Assembly (NCBI RefSeq): GCF_016863195.1
Contig: NZ_BOOK01000018.1
Span: 103,681-167,680, forward strand
DNA: 64,000 nt
Source: Paraplanobispora takensis
Lineage (GTDB): Bacteria; Actinomycetota; Actinomycetes; Streptosporangiales; Streptosporangiaceae
Reading direction: 5' to 3'
The position numbers were made by a program, and so were the translations under genes. The notes under the pieces were generated by a model. It saw nothing but the letters and a program-made list of their open reading frames with translations. It was not told where the DNA came from and searched no databases. Position 1 is the stretch's first letter, and every line of letters starts with the position of its first letter. Below are positions 48,247 through 57,899 of the stretch, in pieces.

Positions 48247-48855
48247 TCAGACGGCGGCCGGCGCCGCCCCCTCGGCCAGGCGGGCGGCCAGGCGGGCCCG
48301 GTGGGGCGGCCACTCCTCGTCCAGGACGCTGAAGCAGACCGTGTCGCGCCAGGTGCCGTCGGGACGGCGGCGGTGGCGGCGCAGCGTGCCCTCGTGCAGG
48401 CACCCGAGGCGGCGGATGGCGGCCTGGGAGCGGGTGTTGAGGTTGTCGGTCTTCAGCAGGACGCGGTTGAACCCGAGCGAGAAGGCGTGGTCGATCAGCA
48501 GGATCTTGCACTCGGTGTTCACGGCGGTGCGCCAGACGGCCCTGCCGTACCAGGTCCAGCCGATCTCGACGCTCTCGTCGAAGCCGGGGACGTCACCGTA
48601 GGTCGTCCAGCCCATGGCCCGCCCGGTCTCCTTCAGGATCACCGCGAACGGCACGTGCGCGGCGTCCTCGATCAGGAAGTGTGCGACCGCGGCCAGCTCC
48701 GCCTCGGTGACGGGGGTCCGCACCGGCAGCCAGCGCCACACCTCGCCGTCGCCGCCGCCGGCCAGGAACAGGTCCGGGACGTGGGCGGGGGTCAGCGGCT
48801 CCAGCCGTACGGCGTCGCCTTCGAGGATCACGGGGGAGGGCATGCTCGCGGTCAT
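48247..48855 (-). CDS. GNAT-family N-acetyltransferase (RimJ/RimL type)
   Basis: About 202 residues. It shows the RimJ/RimL acetyltransferase pattern: VRLEPLTPAHVPDLFLAGGG, PFAVILKETGRAMGWTTYGD, VEIGWTWYGRAVWRTAVNTE, CKILLIDHAFSLGFNRVLLK, TDNLNTRSQAAIRRLGCLHE. The last two segments are the acetyl-CoA-binding helix and the N-x-x-S motif. Three in-frame ATGs exist (48867, 48855, 48843). A TATGGT box seven bases before 48855 suggests a leaderless transcript from there. Substrate could be a protein N terminus or a small amine; unknown. Confidence 0.9.
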   Translation of the reverse strand: MTASMPSPVILEGDAVRLEPLTPAHVPDLFLAGGGDGEVWRWLPVRTPVTEAELAAVAHFLIEDAAHVPFAVILKETGRAMGWTTYGDVPGFDESVEIGWTWYGRAVWRTAVNTECKILLIDHAFSLGFNRVLLKTDNLNTRSQAAIRRLGCLHEGTLRRHRRRPDGTWRDTVCFSVLDEEWPPHRARLAARLAEGAAPAAV

Positions 48856-48898
48856 GGGAACGACCATAGGGAGCCGGCGGACCGGCGGTAAGGTCCAC

Positions 48899-49498
48899 TC
48901 AGGGCGTTTTCCCGGGTGCCACCCGGGGGGTGAGCGGGGGGACGCGGCGGCCGGCGGCGGAGTCCTCGATCAACTGGAGCAGGCGCCTGGCGCGGGTCTC
49001 GGGCTTCTTGGCGCTCGTCACCCAGTGCAGCGCGGTCCTGCGGTAGCCCGGCGGGGCCTGGGTGCGGAACCACTCCCAGGCGGGTGCGTTCGCCCGGAAG
49101 AGCCGCTCCTGCTCCTCGTCCAGTACGGCCTGCTCGCCGCGCTCGTGGGAGTAGATCCGCGAGTTGTCCTCGGTGCGCCGTTCGTAGGCGCGCACGCCCG
49201 CCGGACGCATGAGCCCGCGCTCGGCGAGTTCGGCGACCTTGGCGATGTTCACCGCGCTCCAGGTGCTGCGCGCCTTGCGGGGGGTGAAGCGGATCGTGTA
49301 ACTGTCGGGACCGAGGCTTGTGCGCACACCGTCGATCCACCCGAAGCACAATGCCTGGTCGACCGACTCCGACCAGGTCATCGACGGGCGGCCGGTTCCC
49401 TTCTTGTGGAACCCGACCAGCACCTCGGTCTCGGTGTCGTGGTGCTCCTCCAGCCAGGTGCGGAAATCCCGGGAGGCGGTGAAGAAGAGGGGCTCCAT
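48899..49498 (-). CDS. YdeI/OmpD-associated family protein
   Basis: 199 residues. The family pattern is clear: FFTASRDFRTWLEEHHDTET, VLVGFHKKGTGRPSMTWSES, VDQALCFGWIDGVRTSLGPD, YTIRFTPRKARSTWSAVNIA. The C-terminal half (ANAPAWEWFRTQAPPGYRRT, ALHWVTSAKKPETRARRLLQ) is the helical YdeI tail. Function in bacteria is poorly defined. ATG 49498 is used; the longer open frame beyond it is antisense to the acyl-CoA dehydrogenase operon. Divergent from that operon. Confidence 0.9.
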   Translation of the reverse strand: MEPLFFTASRDFRTWLEEHHDTETEVLVGFHKKGTGRPSMTWSESVDQALCFGWIDGVRTSLGPDSYTIRFTPRKARSTWSAVNIAKVAELAERGLMRPAGVRAYERRTEDNSRIYSHERGEQAVLDEEQERLFRANAPAWEWFRTQAPPGYRRTALHWVTSAKKPETRARRLLQLIEDSAAGRRVPPLTPRVAPGKTP

Positions 49499-49525
49499 GG
49501 TCACCAGGGTAGCGGTCGACAGGCA

Positions 49526-49541
49526 TACCGTCCGGTCGGTA
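49526..49541. promoter_or_regulatory. TetR-type operator before the acyl-CoA dehydrogenase operon
   Basis: TACCGTCCGGTCGGTA is a 16-bp dyad (14 of 16 positions symmetrical). The surrounding GCATACCG-N-C-Y-GGTCGGT is shared with the promoter of the TetR gene at 54895-55488 (site at 55520-55535). It lies 30 bases before the dehydrogenase ATG. Confidence 0.7.
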
Positions 49542-49570
49542 CGCTCCGAGGGAGACCGTGAGGAGGACCC

Positions 49571-50781
<1,211 letters not shown>

Positions 50782-50785
<4 letters not shown>

Positions 50786-51948
50786 CAGGTGAGGACGTCG
50801 CATCTCTGGCCAGGGAGTTCCTGGCCGCGCACGATCCCGGCGATCGGCTGGAGTTCCTGCGGGCCCGGTTCGACGCCGGGCTGGCCTGGGTGCACTTCCC
50901 GGAGGGCCTGGGCGGCCTGGGCGCCCCGCGTGAGCTGCAGCAGGTCGTCGAGCGCGAGCTCGCCGGCACGCCGCAGCTCGACACCGGGGTCCAGGGGATC
51001 GGCCTGGGCATGGCGGCGCCGACGATCCTGGCGTTCGGCACCGAGGAGCAGAAGAAGCGCTTCCTGCGCCCGCTGTGGACGGGCGAGGAGATCTGGTGCC
51101 AGCTCTTCAGCGAGCCCGGCGCCGGGTCCGACCTGGCGACCCTGGCCACCCGCGCGGTGCGCGACGGGGACGAGTGGGTCGTGGACGGGCAGAAGGTGTG
51201 GACCTCCGGGGCGCACCACGCGCGGTGGGCGATCCTGGTGGCCAGGACCGATCCGGACGTGCCCAAGCACCGCGGGATGACCTACTTCGTGTGCGACATG
51301 CACGCGCCCGGGGTCGAGGTGCGGCCGCTGCGGCAGATCACCGGCGAGGCCGAGTTCAACGAGGTCTTCCTGACGGGCGTACGGCTCGGCGACGACCTGC
51401 GGCTCGGCGAGATCGGCGACGGCTGGCGGGTCGCGCAGATGACCCTGATGAACGAGCGGGTCGCCATCGGCGGGGCGCCGGTGCGGCGGGGCGGCGGCAT
51501 GGTCGGGGTGGTGGCCGAGACCTGGCGGTCCCGTCCCGAGCTGCGCACCCACGACCTGCACCAGCGGCTGCTGCGGCTGTGGGTGGAGTCGGAGGTCACC
51601 CGGCTGGCCGGGGCGCGCCTGCGCGAGCAGCTCTCGGTCGGGCAGCCGGGTCCCGAGGGCTCGGGCATGAAGCTGTCCTTCGCCTCGCTCAACCAGGAGC
51701 TGTCCGGGCTGGAGGTGGAGCTGCGCGGCGAGGAGGGGCTGGAGTACGACGACTGGTCGTTCCGCCGCTCCGACAGCGTGGACTTCTTCGGCCGCGGCAC
51801 CGGATACCGCTATCTGCGCGCCAAGGGGAACTCCATCGAGGGCGGCACCTCGGAGATCCTGCGCAACATCGTCGCCGAACGCGTGCTCGGCCTGCCGTCG
51901 GAGCCCCGCGTCGACAAGGACGTGCCCTGGAAGGACCTGCCCCGATGA
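50782..51948 (+). CDS. acyl-CoA dehydrogenase (FadE type)
   Basis: 388 residues. IWCQLFSEPGAGSDLATLAT, WVVDGQKVWTSGAHHARWAI and the C-terminal YLRAKGNSIEGGTSEILRNI, VAERVLGLPSEPR are hallmark ACAD segments. The latter is the subgroup ending typical of actinobacterial FadE proteins acting in branched or sterol-type acyl-CoA pathways as heteromers. The N-terminal helical domain is short, starting directly at VASLAREFLAAHDP. ATG overlaps the preceding TGA. Possible partner of the third dehydrogenase in a heterotetramer; inference from operon structure. Confidence 0.93.
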
Positions 51949-52070
51949 CTTCTTTCTTGATGGAGTGGTGAGCGACCGGTGACCCGGAGTGAACCCGACG
52001 CGGTGAGTGCAGTGGAGCGCGAGGGACGAGTGCTCCGCGCAGCGAATGAGGAGTGGTGAGCGACCGGTGA
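51945..52070 (+). other. chain of four overlapping mini-ORFs between two dehydrogenase genes
   Basis: From the ATGA at the end of the second dehydrogenase: ATG 51945 gives 8 codons (MTSFLMEW); GTG 51968 gives 4 (VSDR); GTG 51979 gives 26 codons ending at 52059; GTG 52056 gives 4 (VSDR); and GTG 52067 starts the third dehydrogenase. Every stop overlaps the next start as (A/G)TGA. GAGTGGTGAGCGACCGGTGA occurs twice, at 51963 and 52051, so the region is a duplication of the start segment with filler between. Confidence 0.6.
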
Positions 52071-53191
52071 CGCTGCTGTACACAGAGGTCGAGGAGGAGC
52101 TGCGGGCCTCCGTGCGGGATCTGCTCGCCGACCGGTGCGGGTCCGACGCCGTGCTGAAGCGGATCGAGTCGGACACGCCGTACGACATGGAGCTGTGGAA
52201 GACGCTGGCGCGTGAGATCGGGGTGGCCGGGCTGCTCGTGCCGGAGGAGTACGGCGGGGCCGGGGCGTCGGCGCGCGAGGCCGCGGTGGTGCTGGAGGAG
52301 CTGGGCCGGGCGGTCGCGCCGGTGCCGTTCCTGACCAGCGCGGTGCTCGCCACCAAGGCGCTGCTGGAGGTGGGCGAGGAGGACCTGATCCAGGAGCTCG
52401 CCTCGGGTGAGACCACGGCGGCGCTGGTGGTCCCGCTGGCGGCTTCGCCGTACCGTCCGCCGCGGGAGACCGTGACGGTGGGCGAGGACGGCACGCTGAG
52501 CGGCGAGGTGCGCGGGGTGGCGGGCGCGGACGTGGCCGACGTGCTGCTCGTCCCGGTCGACTCGGCGCTGTACCAGGTGGAGGCGGAGCATGCCCGGATC
52601 GAGGTCGTGCCGTCCCTGGACCTGACCCGGCCGGTCGCGACGGTCACCTTCTCCGGTGCTCCCGGCGAAGTCCTCGGGCATTTCGAGCGGCGCGAGGTGC
52701 TCGCGTTCGGGGCGGGGCTGCTCGCCTCCGAGCAGCTCGGCGTGGCCGAGTGGTGCCTGGACACGACGCTGGCCTACATCAAGGAGCGCCACCAGTTCGC
52801 CCGGCCGATCGGGTCGTTCCAGGCGATCAAGCACCGGATGGCGGACCTCTGGCTCGACGTGGTGCGCGCCCGCGCGGCCGCGCGCAACGCCGCCGATCTG
52901 CTGGCGGCCCCCTCGGCCCCGGCCCCGGACCACCTCGCGCCCTCCGGGACGAGCGGTGCGGCGGGCGCGGACGCGGAGCTGGCGGCGGCGGTGGCCGGGT
53001 CGTGGTGCTCGGAGGTGGCGCTGCACGTCGCCGAGGAGAGCGTGCAGCTGCACGGGGGCATCGGCATGACGTGGGAGCACCCGGTGCACCTGTACCTCAA
53101 GCGGGCCAAGGCCTCGGAGATCGCCCTGGGCACCCCGGGCGCCCACCGCGAGGCCGTCGCGGAACTGGCCGACCTCCCCGCTCCCGCCTGA
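52067..53191 (+). CDS. acyl-CoA dehydrogenase, third of the operon
   Basis: 374 residues from GTG 52067 with GAGGAG about 12 bases before. N-terminal domain YTEVEEELRASVRDLLADRC and GLLVPEEYGGAGASAREAAV; a degenerate middle domain (VVPLAASPYRPPRETVTVGE); C-terminal domain YIKERHQFARPIGSFQAIKH, LHVAEESVQLHGGIGMTWEH. The conserved QLHGGIGMTWEH contacts FAD and substrate. The weak middle domain is common in the partner subunit of heteromeric FadE pairs. It is followed by a very strong terminator. Confidence 0.92.
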   Translation: MTLLYTEVEEELRASVRDLLADRCGSDAVLKRIESDTPYDMELWKTLAREIGVAGLLVPEEYGGAGASAREAAVVLEELGRAVAPVPFLTSAVLATKALLEVGEEDLIQELASGETTAALVVPLAASPYRPPRETVTVGEDGTLSGEVRGVAGADVADVLLVPVDSALYQVEAEHARIEVVPSLDLTRPVATVTFSGAPGEVLGHFERREVLAFGAGLLASEQLGVAEWCLDTTLAYIKERHQFARPIGSFQAIKHRMADLWLDVVRARAAARNAADLLAAPSAPAPDHLAPSGTSGAAGADAELAAAVAGSWCSEVALHVAEESVQLHGGIGMTWEHPVHLYLKRAKASEIALGTPGAHREAVAELADLPAPA

Positions 53192-53288
53192 CGACCGCAG
53201 CCCGGCGGTCCCGTCCGATCCGGTCCGGCGGCCCCGCCCGGCCGGTACGGGGCCCAAAGGACGACGGGCCTGGGAATCCCGCCTGATC

Positions 53289-53337
53289 GGAACGGCCGAC
53301 GACCCCGGGACGGGTGCCCGGGGTCGTCGGCCGTTCC
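53289..53337. terminator. bidirectional 21-bp-stem terminator
   Basis: Left arm 53289-53309 and right arm 53317-53337 are perfect 21-base inverted repeats around the loop ACGGGTG. It sits between the convergent dehydrogenase operon and a TetR gene (whose stop is at 53343), with no T tract, as is common in high-GC actinomycetes. Confidence 0.85.
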
Positions 53338-53342
53338 GCGGG

Positions 53343-53996
53343 TCAGTCCTCCCGGGGCCTGTCGGCCTCGGGGCGGGCCGGGCCGAAGCCGCGGATCAGG
53401 GTGTCCATGACGCGGGTGGCCAGCTCGTCGATGTCGGCGTCGGTCTCGGCCGGGGTCTCGGCGGGGGCGGCCTCGCCGCAGGGGCCGGCGTGGCCGGGGT
53501 GCGGGCCGTGGGCGGCCTCGGTGAGGAGGGCCAGATAGACCCGGCGCACCCACAGCGGGTCGGCGTCGGGGCGGATGGCCCCCTCCTGCTGACCGCGGCG
53601 GATGGCGAGGTCGCACTTGGCGATGACGTCGGCCTCGATCCGGGCGGCCTCGCCGGAGAGCGGGCCGCGGTTGGTGAGGGCGAAGCGCCAGCCGGACTTC
53701 ACCCGCAGCACGTTCACGGTCGCCTGGTACATCGCCACCTGGGGCGGCGCGGTGGAGGGGCGCGCGGCGTCCACCGCCTCGGCGATCTCCCTCCAGGCCG
53801 CCACCGTCATGATGTCGATCAGCGCCTCGCGGCTGGCGAAACGCCGGTGGATGGTGGTCCTGGCCACCCCCGCGGCCTCGGCGATCTGCTCCATCGTCGC
53901 GCCGGGGTTCTCGCTGAGCACCCGCTCGGCCGCCTCCATGATCGTCCTGATGCTGCGCTCGGCGTCCGCCCGCAGCTTGCGGCCTGTCGTACCCAT
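53343..53996 (-). CDS. TetR-family regulator
   Basis: 217 residues. HTH: IMEAAERVLSENPGATMEQI, AEAAGVARTTIHRRFASREA. The ligand domain runs through VLRVKSGWRFALTNRGPLSG and PDADPLWVRRVYLALLTEAA, then a Pro/Ala/Gly-rich linker and a final helix. It is divergent from the SDR gene across a 114-bp AT-rich spacer that contains CCATGTTC and GAACATGG (8-base arms, widely spaced, the first covering its own start codon) and CTGTTAC/GTACAG. It probably controls the SDR and itself. Confidence 0.9.
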   Translation of the reverse strand: MGTTGRKLRADAERSIRTIMEAAERVLSENPGATMEQIAEAAGVARTTIHRRFASREALIDIMTVAAWREIAEAVDAARPSTAPPQVAMYQATVNVLRVKSGWRFALTNRGPLSGEAARIEADVIAKCDLAIRRGQQEGAIRPDADPLWVRRVYLALLTEAAHGPHPGHAGPCGEAAPAETPAETDADIDELATRVMDTLIRGFGPARPEADRPRED

Positions 53997-54110
53997 GTTC
54001 AGAAGTTACACCACCGGTCCCGTTCGTCGATTATCAGGAACATGGGTGTTGCAATTATCGTTTCAGCTGTTACTTTGTCGGTACAGAAGAGTCGCAGACA
54101 GGAGATCGTC

Positions 54111-54926
54111 ATGGCTGGAACCGCCCTCGTGACCGGTGCCTCCTCCGGCATCGGCGCGGAGTTCGCCCGTCAGCTCGCCGGTCGCGGGCACGACGTGGTG
54201 CTGCTCGCCCGCTCGGCCGACAGGCTGGAACGGCTGGCCGAAGAGCTGCGGCAGGCGTACGGCGTGCGGGCGGAGGCGCTGGTGCAGGACCTCACCGAGC
54301 CGGACGCCGCCGCGGCGGTCGCCCGGGAGCTGGCCGCCCGGGGGCTGACCGTGGACCTGTTGGTCAACAACGCCGGGTTCGGCACCGCCGGGCGCTTCGA
54401 GGAGATCGGGGCGGAGCGGGAGCACGACCAGCTGATGGTCAACGTCGTCGCGCTGGTCGGCCTGACGCACGCGCTCGTGCCGGGCATGCTCGCGCGGGGA
54501 CGCGGCGCGGTCGTGAACGTGGGGTCGACCGCGGGCTTCCAGCCCTCGCCGTTCTTCGCGACCTACAGCGCGTCCAAGGCGTTCGTGCTCAACTTCAGCC
54601 TGGCGCTGTGGAGCGAGCTGCGCGGCAGGGGGGTGCGGGTGCTGGCCGTCACCCCGGGCCCGGTCGAGACCCCCTTCTTCGAGGTGATGGGCACGCGGGA
54701 GGCGGCGATCGGCGCGCGGATGAACACTCCCGAGCGGGTCGTGCGCAGCGCGCTGCGCGCCCTCGACCGCGACCGGGGCTACGTCGTGCCGGGGTTCGGC
54801 AACATCGGCCTGGCCCACCTGATGCCCCGGCGCCCGCGCAAGCTCATCGCGCTGATCGGGCGGATGGTCACCGGGAAGGTGGCGGCCTCTCCGATCACTC
54901 CGGCTTCTCCGGCCGCAGCGAGGTGA
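54111..54926 (+). CDS. short-chain dehydrogenase/reductase (SDR)
   Basis: 271 residues, classical SDR. ALVTGASSGIGAEFARQLAG is the TGxxxGxG cofactor motif; LVNNAGFGTAG is the NNAG motif; the catalytic Ser lies in VVNVGSTAGFQPSPF and Tyr-Lys in FATYSASKAFVLNF. PGPVETPFFEVMG follows. An arginine after the first beta strand (LLARSADRLERL) suggests NADP preference. AGGAG precedes the ATG. Divergent from a TetR gene; its 3' end overlaps the converging TetR at 54895 by 32 bases, so both 3' ends form a potential antisense pair. Confidence 0.93.
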   Translation: MAGTALVTGASSGIGAEFARQLAGRGHDVVLLARSADRLERLAEELRQAYGVRAEALVQDLTEPDAAAAVARELAARGLTVDLLVNNAGFGTAGRFEEIGAEREHDQLMVNVVALVGLTHALVPGMLARGRGAVVNVGSTAGFQPSPFFATYSASKAFVLNFSLALWSELRGRGVRVLAVTPGPVETPFFEVMGTREAAIGARMNTPERVVRSALRALDRDRGYVVPGFGNIGLAHLMPRRPRKLIALIGRMVTGKVAASPITPASPAAAR

Positions 54927-55488
54927 GCAGCAGGTCGGCGAAGTGAGCGCCCAGCTCGGCGCCGGAGAGCGGGCCCTCCGGGCTGTACCAGGTGCCGAGG
55001 TGGTGGACCGAGCCGAAGAAGAAGTCGACCACGATGTCGGCGGGGACGTCGTCGCGGAAGATGCCCTCGCGCTGGCCCTCGGTGACCAGGTCCCGGAAGC
55101 GCTCGTGATAGATGCGGCGCTCGGCCCGCACGCTCTTGCGGGTGTCCGGCGCGAGCAGGTGCATGGACCGGAAGAAGATCTTCGAGTCGTCCAGGTTCTC
55201 GACCGTGGTGCGCACGACGTCGGCGGCGGCCGCGTGCAGGCGCTCGGCCACCGGGCCCGGGCCGTCGGCGAACCGGTTGAGCCGGTCCATCTGCATGCGC
55301 AGGACCCGGCCGTAGATCTCGTGGAGCAGATCGTCTTTAGAGTCGAAATAGTGGTACATGGCGCCCTTGGTGACGCCCGCGGCGGATACGATCTCCTGCA
55401 CCGAGGTGCTCTCGAAACCTCGCTCGGCGAACAGGCGGGTGGCCTCGCCGAGCAGGCGCTGCCGTACCGGCTCCTGGTCCTGAGTCAT
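54895..55488 (-). CDS. TetR-family regulator, probable controller of the acyl-CoA dehydrogenase operon
   Basis: 197 residues. HTH: LLGEATRLFAERGFESTSVQ, EIVSAAGVTKGAMYHYFDSK, DDLLHEIYGRVLRM. The C-terminal domain (FFRSMHLLAPDTRKSVRAER, VPADIVVDFFFGSVHHLGTW) resembles KstR2/FadR-like acyl-CoA-responsive TetR proteins. GGGGGAG precedes ATG 55488. A TACCGACTGGTCGGTC palindrome at 55520-55535 lies in its promoter and the same motif precedes the dehydrogenase operon 5.4 kb away, so it is a good candidate for the operon's repressor. Confidence 0.9.
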   Translation of the reverse strand: MTQDQEPVRQRLLGEATRLFAERGFESTSVQEIVSAAGVTKGAMYHYFDSKDDLLHEIYGRVLRMQMDRLNRFADGPGPVAERLHAAAADVVRTTVENLDDSKIFFRSMHLLAPDTRKSVRAERRIYHERFRDLVTEGQREGIFRDDVPADIVVDFFFGSVHHLGTWYSPEGPLSGAELGAHFADLLLTSLRPEKPE

Positions 55489-55519
55489 CGTCTCCCCCAT
55501 GCGTGTGGTGGAGCAAGCA

Positions 55520-55535
55520 TACCGACTGGTCGGTC
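55520..55535. promoter_or_regulatory. TetR-type operator, autoregulatory
   Basis: TACCGACTGGTCGGTC, nearly symmetrical, 32 bases upstream of the TetR ATG at 55488. With its left flank GCA it matches the site at 49526-49541 at nearly every position. Confidence 0.7.
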
Positions 55536-55581
55536 AATGCGTTTAGGGGATGGATTAGGGGATGACGGCAGCGTGTTATTT

Positions 55582-55596
55582 ACGTCACTTTGACGT
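55582..55596. promoter_or_regulatory. ACGTCA-N3-TGACGT dyad upstream of the NERD gene
   Basis: Perfect 6-base arms around CTT, in a comparatively AT-rich stretch 26 bases before the NERD-protein ATG at 55622. Likely operator or promoter element. Confidence 0.45.
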
Positions 55597-55621
55597 GCCG
55601 GAACTCCAGGTTGGGTATTTG

Positions 55622-56467
55622 ATGACCAAGGATCTCCAGAGTCGCAGATCCGTCTCCCTCCCACCACTCGACCCTCGGGGGTTCGCTGTGCCTGGCGGAT
55701 CGATCTACGTCCCGCCCACCGACCAGCTCAACGGGCTGTCACCGCAGGTGATGTACGAACAGTTCTGGCGCAAGGAGGCCAAGCAGCGCCTGAAGACGCG
55801 AGGGCTCAAGGCGGCGGGCGGCGTGGTGGCCGGCGTCGTGCTGGGCTACCGCTTCGGGCTGCCGGGCCCGGTGGCGATCGGCCTGGTCCTCGGGTTGCTG
55901 GTCGCCGCGGCCGACGCGTTCCTGGCCTGGCGCGCCTACGACGCCACCGCGGTCTGGCGGGGCAGGCGCCGGGGCGAGACCGTCACCGCCAAGCTGCTGA
56001 AGCGCCGGCTCGGCCGGCACGGCTACCGGATCCTCGGCGGCCGCGCGGTCCCCGGCCAGGCCTCGATCGACCACCTGGTGATCGGCCCCGGCGGCGTCTG
56101 GATCGTGGACAACGAGTCCTGGGACCCCGAGACCGAGATCGCCACCTACGGCGAGCGGTTGTTCCTCGGGGAGAAGTACGGCTCGAAGGAGGCCAGGGCG
56201 CTCACCGGCGTCGCCTCCTCGCTGGCCGAGGTGCTCAGCCGGGAGTCCGGCGTGCCCGTGTCGATCGAGTCGCTGATCGCCGTCCACTCCGGCAGGCTCG
56301 TGCACGGCCGGGACCGGCGGCGCTCGGTGACCGCCGAGGGGGTCACGCTGCTCGCGCCGCGCCACGCGGCCTCCTGGATCCTGGGCGCCCCTCGCCAGGA
56401 GCTGGACGAGAGCCAGGTGGAGGTGCTCAGCCGCACGGCGGCGCGGGTGCTGCGCCGGATGCGCTGA
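55622..56467 (+). CDS. NERD-domain membrane protein
   Basis: 281 residues. Residues about 45-95 form two close hydrophobic helices (GVVAGVVLGYRFGLPGPVAI, GLVLGLLVAAADAFLAW). Residues about 115-230 are a NERD (nuclease-related) domain: LLKRRLGRHGYRILGGRAVP, SIDHLVIGPGGVWIVDNESW with the acidic pair, ATYGERLFLGEKYGSKEARA. The domain relates to archaeal Holliday-junction resolvase folds, but nuclease activity in such proteins is generally untested. I chose ATG 55622 over 55562 because of the dyad between them. Confidence 0.85.
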   Translation: MTKDLQSRRSVSLPPLDPRGFAVPGGSIYVPPTDQLNGLSPQVMYEQFWRKEAKQRLKTRGLKAAGGVVAGVVLGYRFGLPGPVAIGLVLGLLVAAADAFLAWRAYDATAVWRGRRRGETVTAKLLKRRLGRHGYRILGGRAVPGQASIDHLVIGPGGVWIVDNESWDPETEIATYGERLFLGEKYGSKEARALTGVASSLAEVLSRESGVPVSIESLIAVHSGRLVHGRDRRRSVTAEGVTLLAPRHAASWILGAPRQELDESQVEVLSRTAARVLRRMR

Positions 56468-56497
56468 GCGCGCCGTACGGCCGCCGGCCCGGGGGCC

Positions 56498-57865
56498 TCA
56501 GGCGAGATCCTCGATGAAGGCCGCGAGCTGGGCGACGTTGCGGCACTCGTACATCGGCACGACCGTCCCGTAGGCCGTGGCCACCGAGTCGCCGCTGTCC
56601 CACTGGGCGAGCGGCTCGGGGTTGAGCCAGTAGGCGTGCCGGGCGCCCGCGCTCAGGCGCTTGAGCGTCTCCAGCGCGGGCGGCTGGTAGTTGGAGCGGG
56701 CGTCCCCCAGGATCAGCAGCGACGTCTTCGGGCCGACGGCGTCGCCGTACCGCTCGGCGAACCGCTCGAAGGCGTGGCCGTAGTTGGTCCGGCCGAACCT
56801 GACCATGTCGGCCTCCTTCGTCAGCCGGGTCATCGCCTCGGCCACGTCGGCGCCGGGGACGAAGAACCGGGTGATCTCATCGACGGTGTCGACGAACCCG
56901 AACGCGCGGACCTTGGTGAACTGCTCGCGCAGCGCGTAGGTCAGCAGCAGCGTGAAGTGCGCGAAGGAGGCGACGGAGTCGCTGGTGTCGCACAGGATGA
57001 CCAGTTCGGGCTTGTGCGGGCGGCGGGGCCGGTTGAAGGTGGTCAGCGGGACGCCGCCGGTGGACAGCGAGGCCCGCACGGTGCGCCGGAAGTCCAGGCG
57101 CCCGCGGTGGCCCAGCCGGTGCTTGACGGTCAGCCGGGCGGCCAGGCGGCGGGCGAGCGGGTGGACCTCCCGGCGCAGCCGGGCGAGGTCCTCCCTGGTG
57201 ATCCTGAGGAAGTCGAGGTGCTCCAGCGGGGGCCGCACGGCCGAGCGGGCGATGCGCTCGATCCCGGAGTCCTCGGCGATGCGGCGCCGTACGTCGGTGG
57301 AGACGGCCTCCTCGAACCGCTTGATGTTGCGGGTGATCCGCTGGCGCGCCACCTTCTCGGCCATGCCGCCGCGCTCCTGGCCGGTCAGGACCTCCGCCAG
57401 CAGGCGGGCCATGAGCGTCTCGGGGGACAGGGCCCGCATGACCGGATAGGAGAACCAGTTCTGCCGGCCGGGCCCGGCGGGCTGGCGGCCGAAGCGCTCC
57501 ACCATCGCGCGGGCGAAGGCGTTCATCTCGCCGATGGAGTCGCCCGCGTCCGCGAGCAGCTCGGCCAGCCGGTCGCGGAGCTCGGGGACCTCGGCGCTCT
57601 GCGGGTCGGGGCCCGTCGCCCGGCCAGGACCTGACAGGCCCGTGGTGGAGGCGGGGAACCACAGGTCGAAGAGCGTGTCGAAGCCCGGCCGGTAGGAGGG
57701 CCGCTTGACCAGCGTGGCCGCGTAGGCGGCGCGCAGCGACTCCCGCTCGGTCAGGTCGATCACCTCCATGGCCCGCACCGCGTCCAACCCCTCGGCCAGC
57801 GACACGGGCAGTCCCGCCTCGCGCAGCGCGTGCACGAAGCCGACGTGCCGGTCCAGCAGGCTCAC
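56498..57865 (-). CDS. VWA-domain (CoxE-like) protein
   Basis: 455 residues. The C-terminal about 200 residues are a von Willebrand A domain with the MIDAS motif in ELVILCDTSDSVASFAHFTL (D-x-S-x-S form) and LLILGDARSNYQPPALETLK. The N-terminal half is helical and charged (LDRHVGFVHALREAGLPVSL, GQERGGMAEKVARQRITRNI), as in CoxE-like partners of MoxR ATPases. It lies 34 bp after the MoxR gene on the same strand. MoxR/VWA pairs act as metal-dependent chaperones that mature enzyme complexes. No carbon-monoxide dehydrogenase genes are seen nearby, so the client is unknown. Confidence 0.9.
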   Translation of the reverse strand: MSLLDRHVGFVHALREAGLPVSLAEGLDAVRAMEVIDLTERESLRAAYAATLVKRPSYRPGFDTLFDLWFPASTTGLSGPGRATGPDPQSAEVPELRDRLAELLADAGDSIGEMNAFARAMVERFGRQPAGPGRQNWFSYPVMRALSPETLMARLLAEVLTGQERGGMAEKVARQRITRNIKRFEEAVSTDVRRRIAEDSGIERIARSAVRPPLEHLDFLRITREDLARLRREVHPLARRLAARLTVKHRLGHRGRLDFRRTVRASLSTGGVPLTTFNRPRRPHKPELVILCDTSDSVASFAHFTLLLTYALREQFTKVRAFGFVDTVDEITRFFVPGADVAEAMTRLTKEADMVRFGRTNYGHAFERFAERYGDAVGPKTSLLILGDARSNYQPPALETLKRLSAGARHAYWLNPEPLAQWDSGDSVATAYGTVVPMYECRNVAQLAAFIEDLA

Positions 57866-57899
57866 GCGCCCTCCTCCGCCGCGGGCCCGTCCGGGCGGG

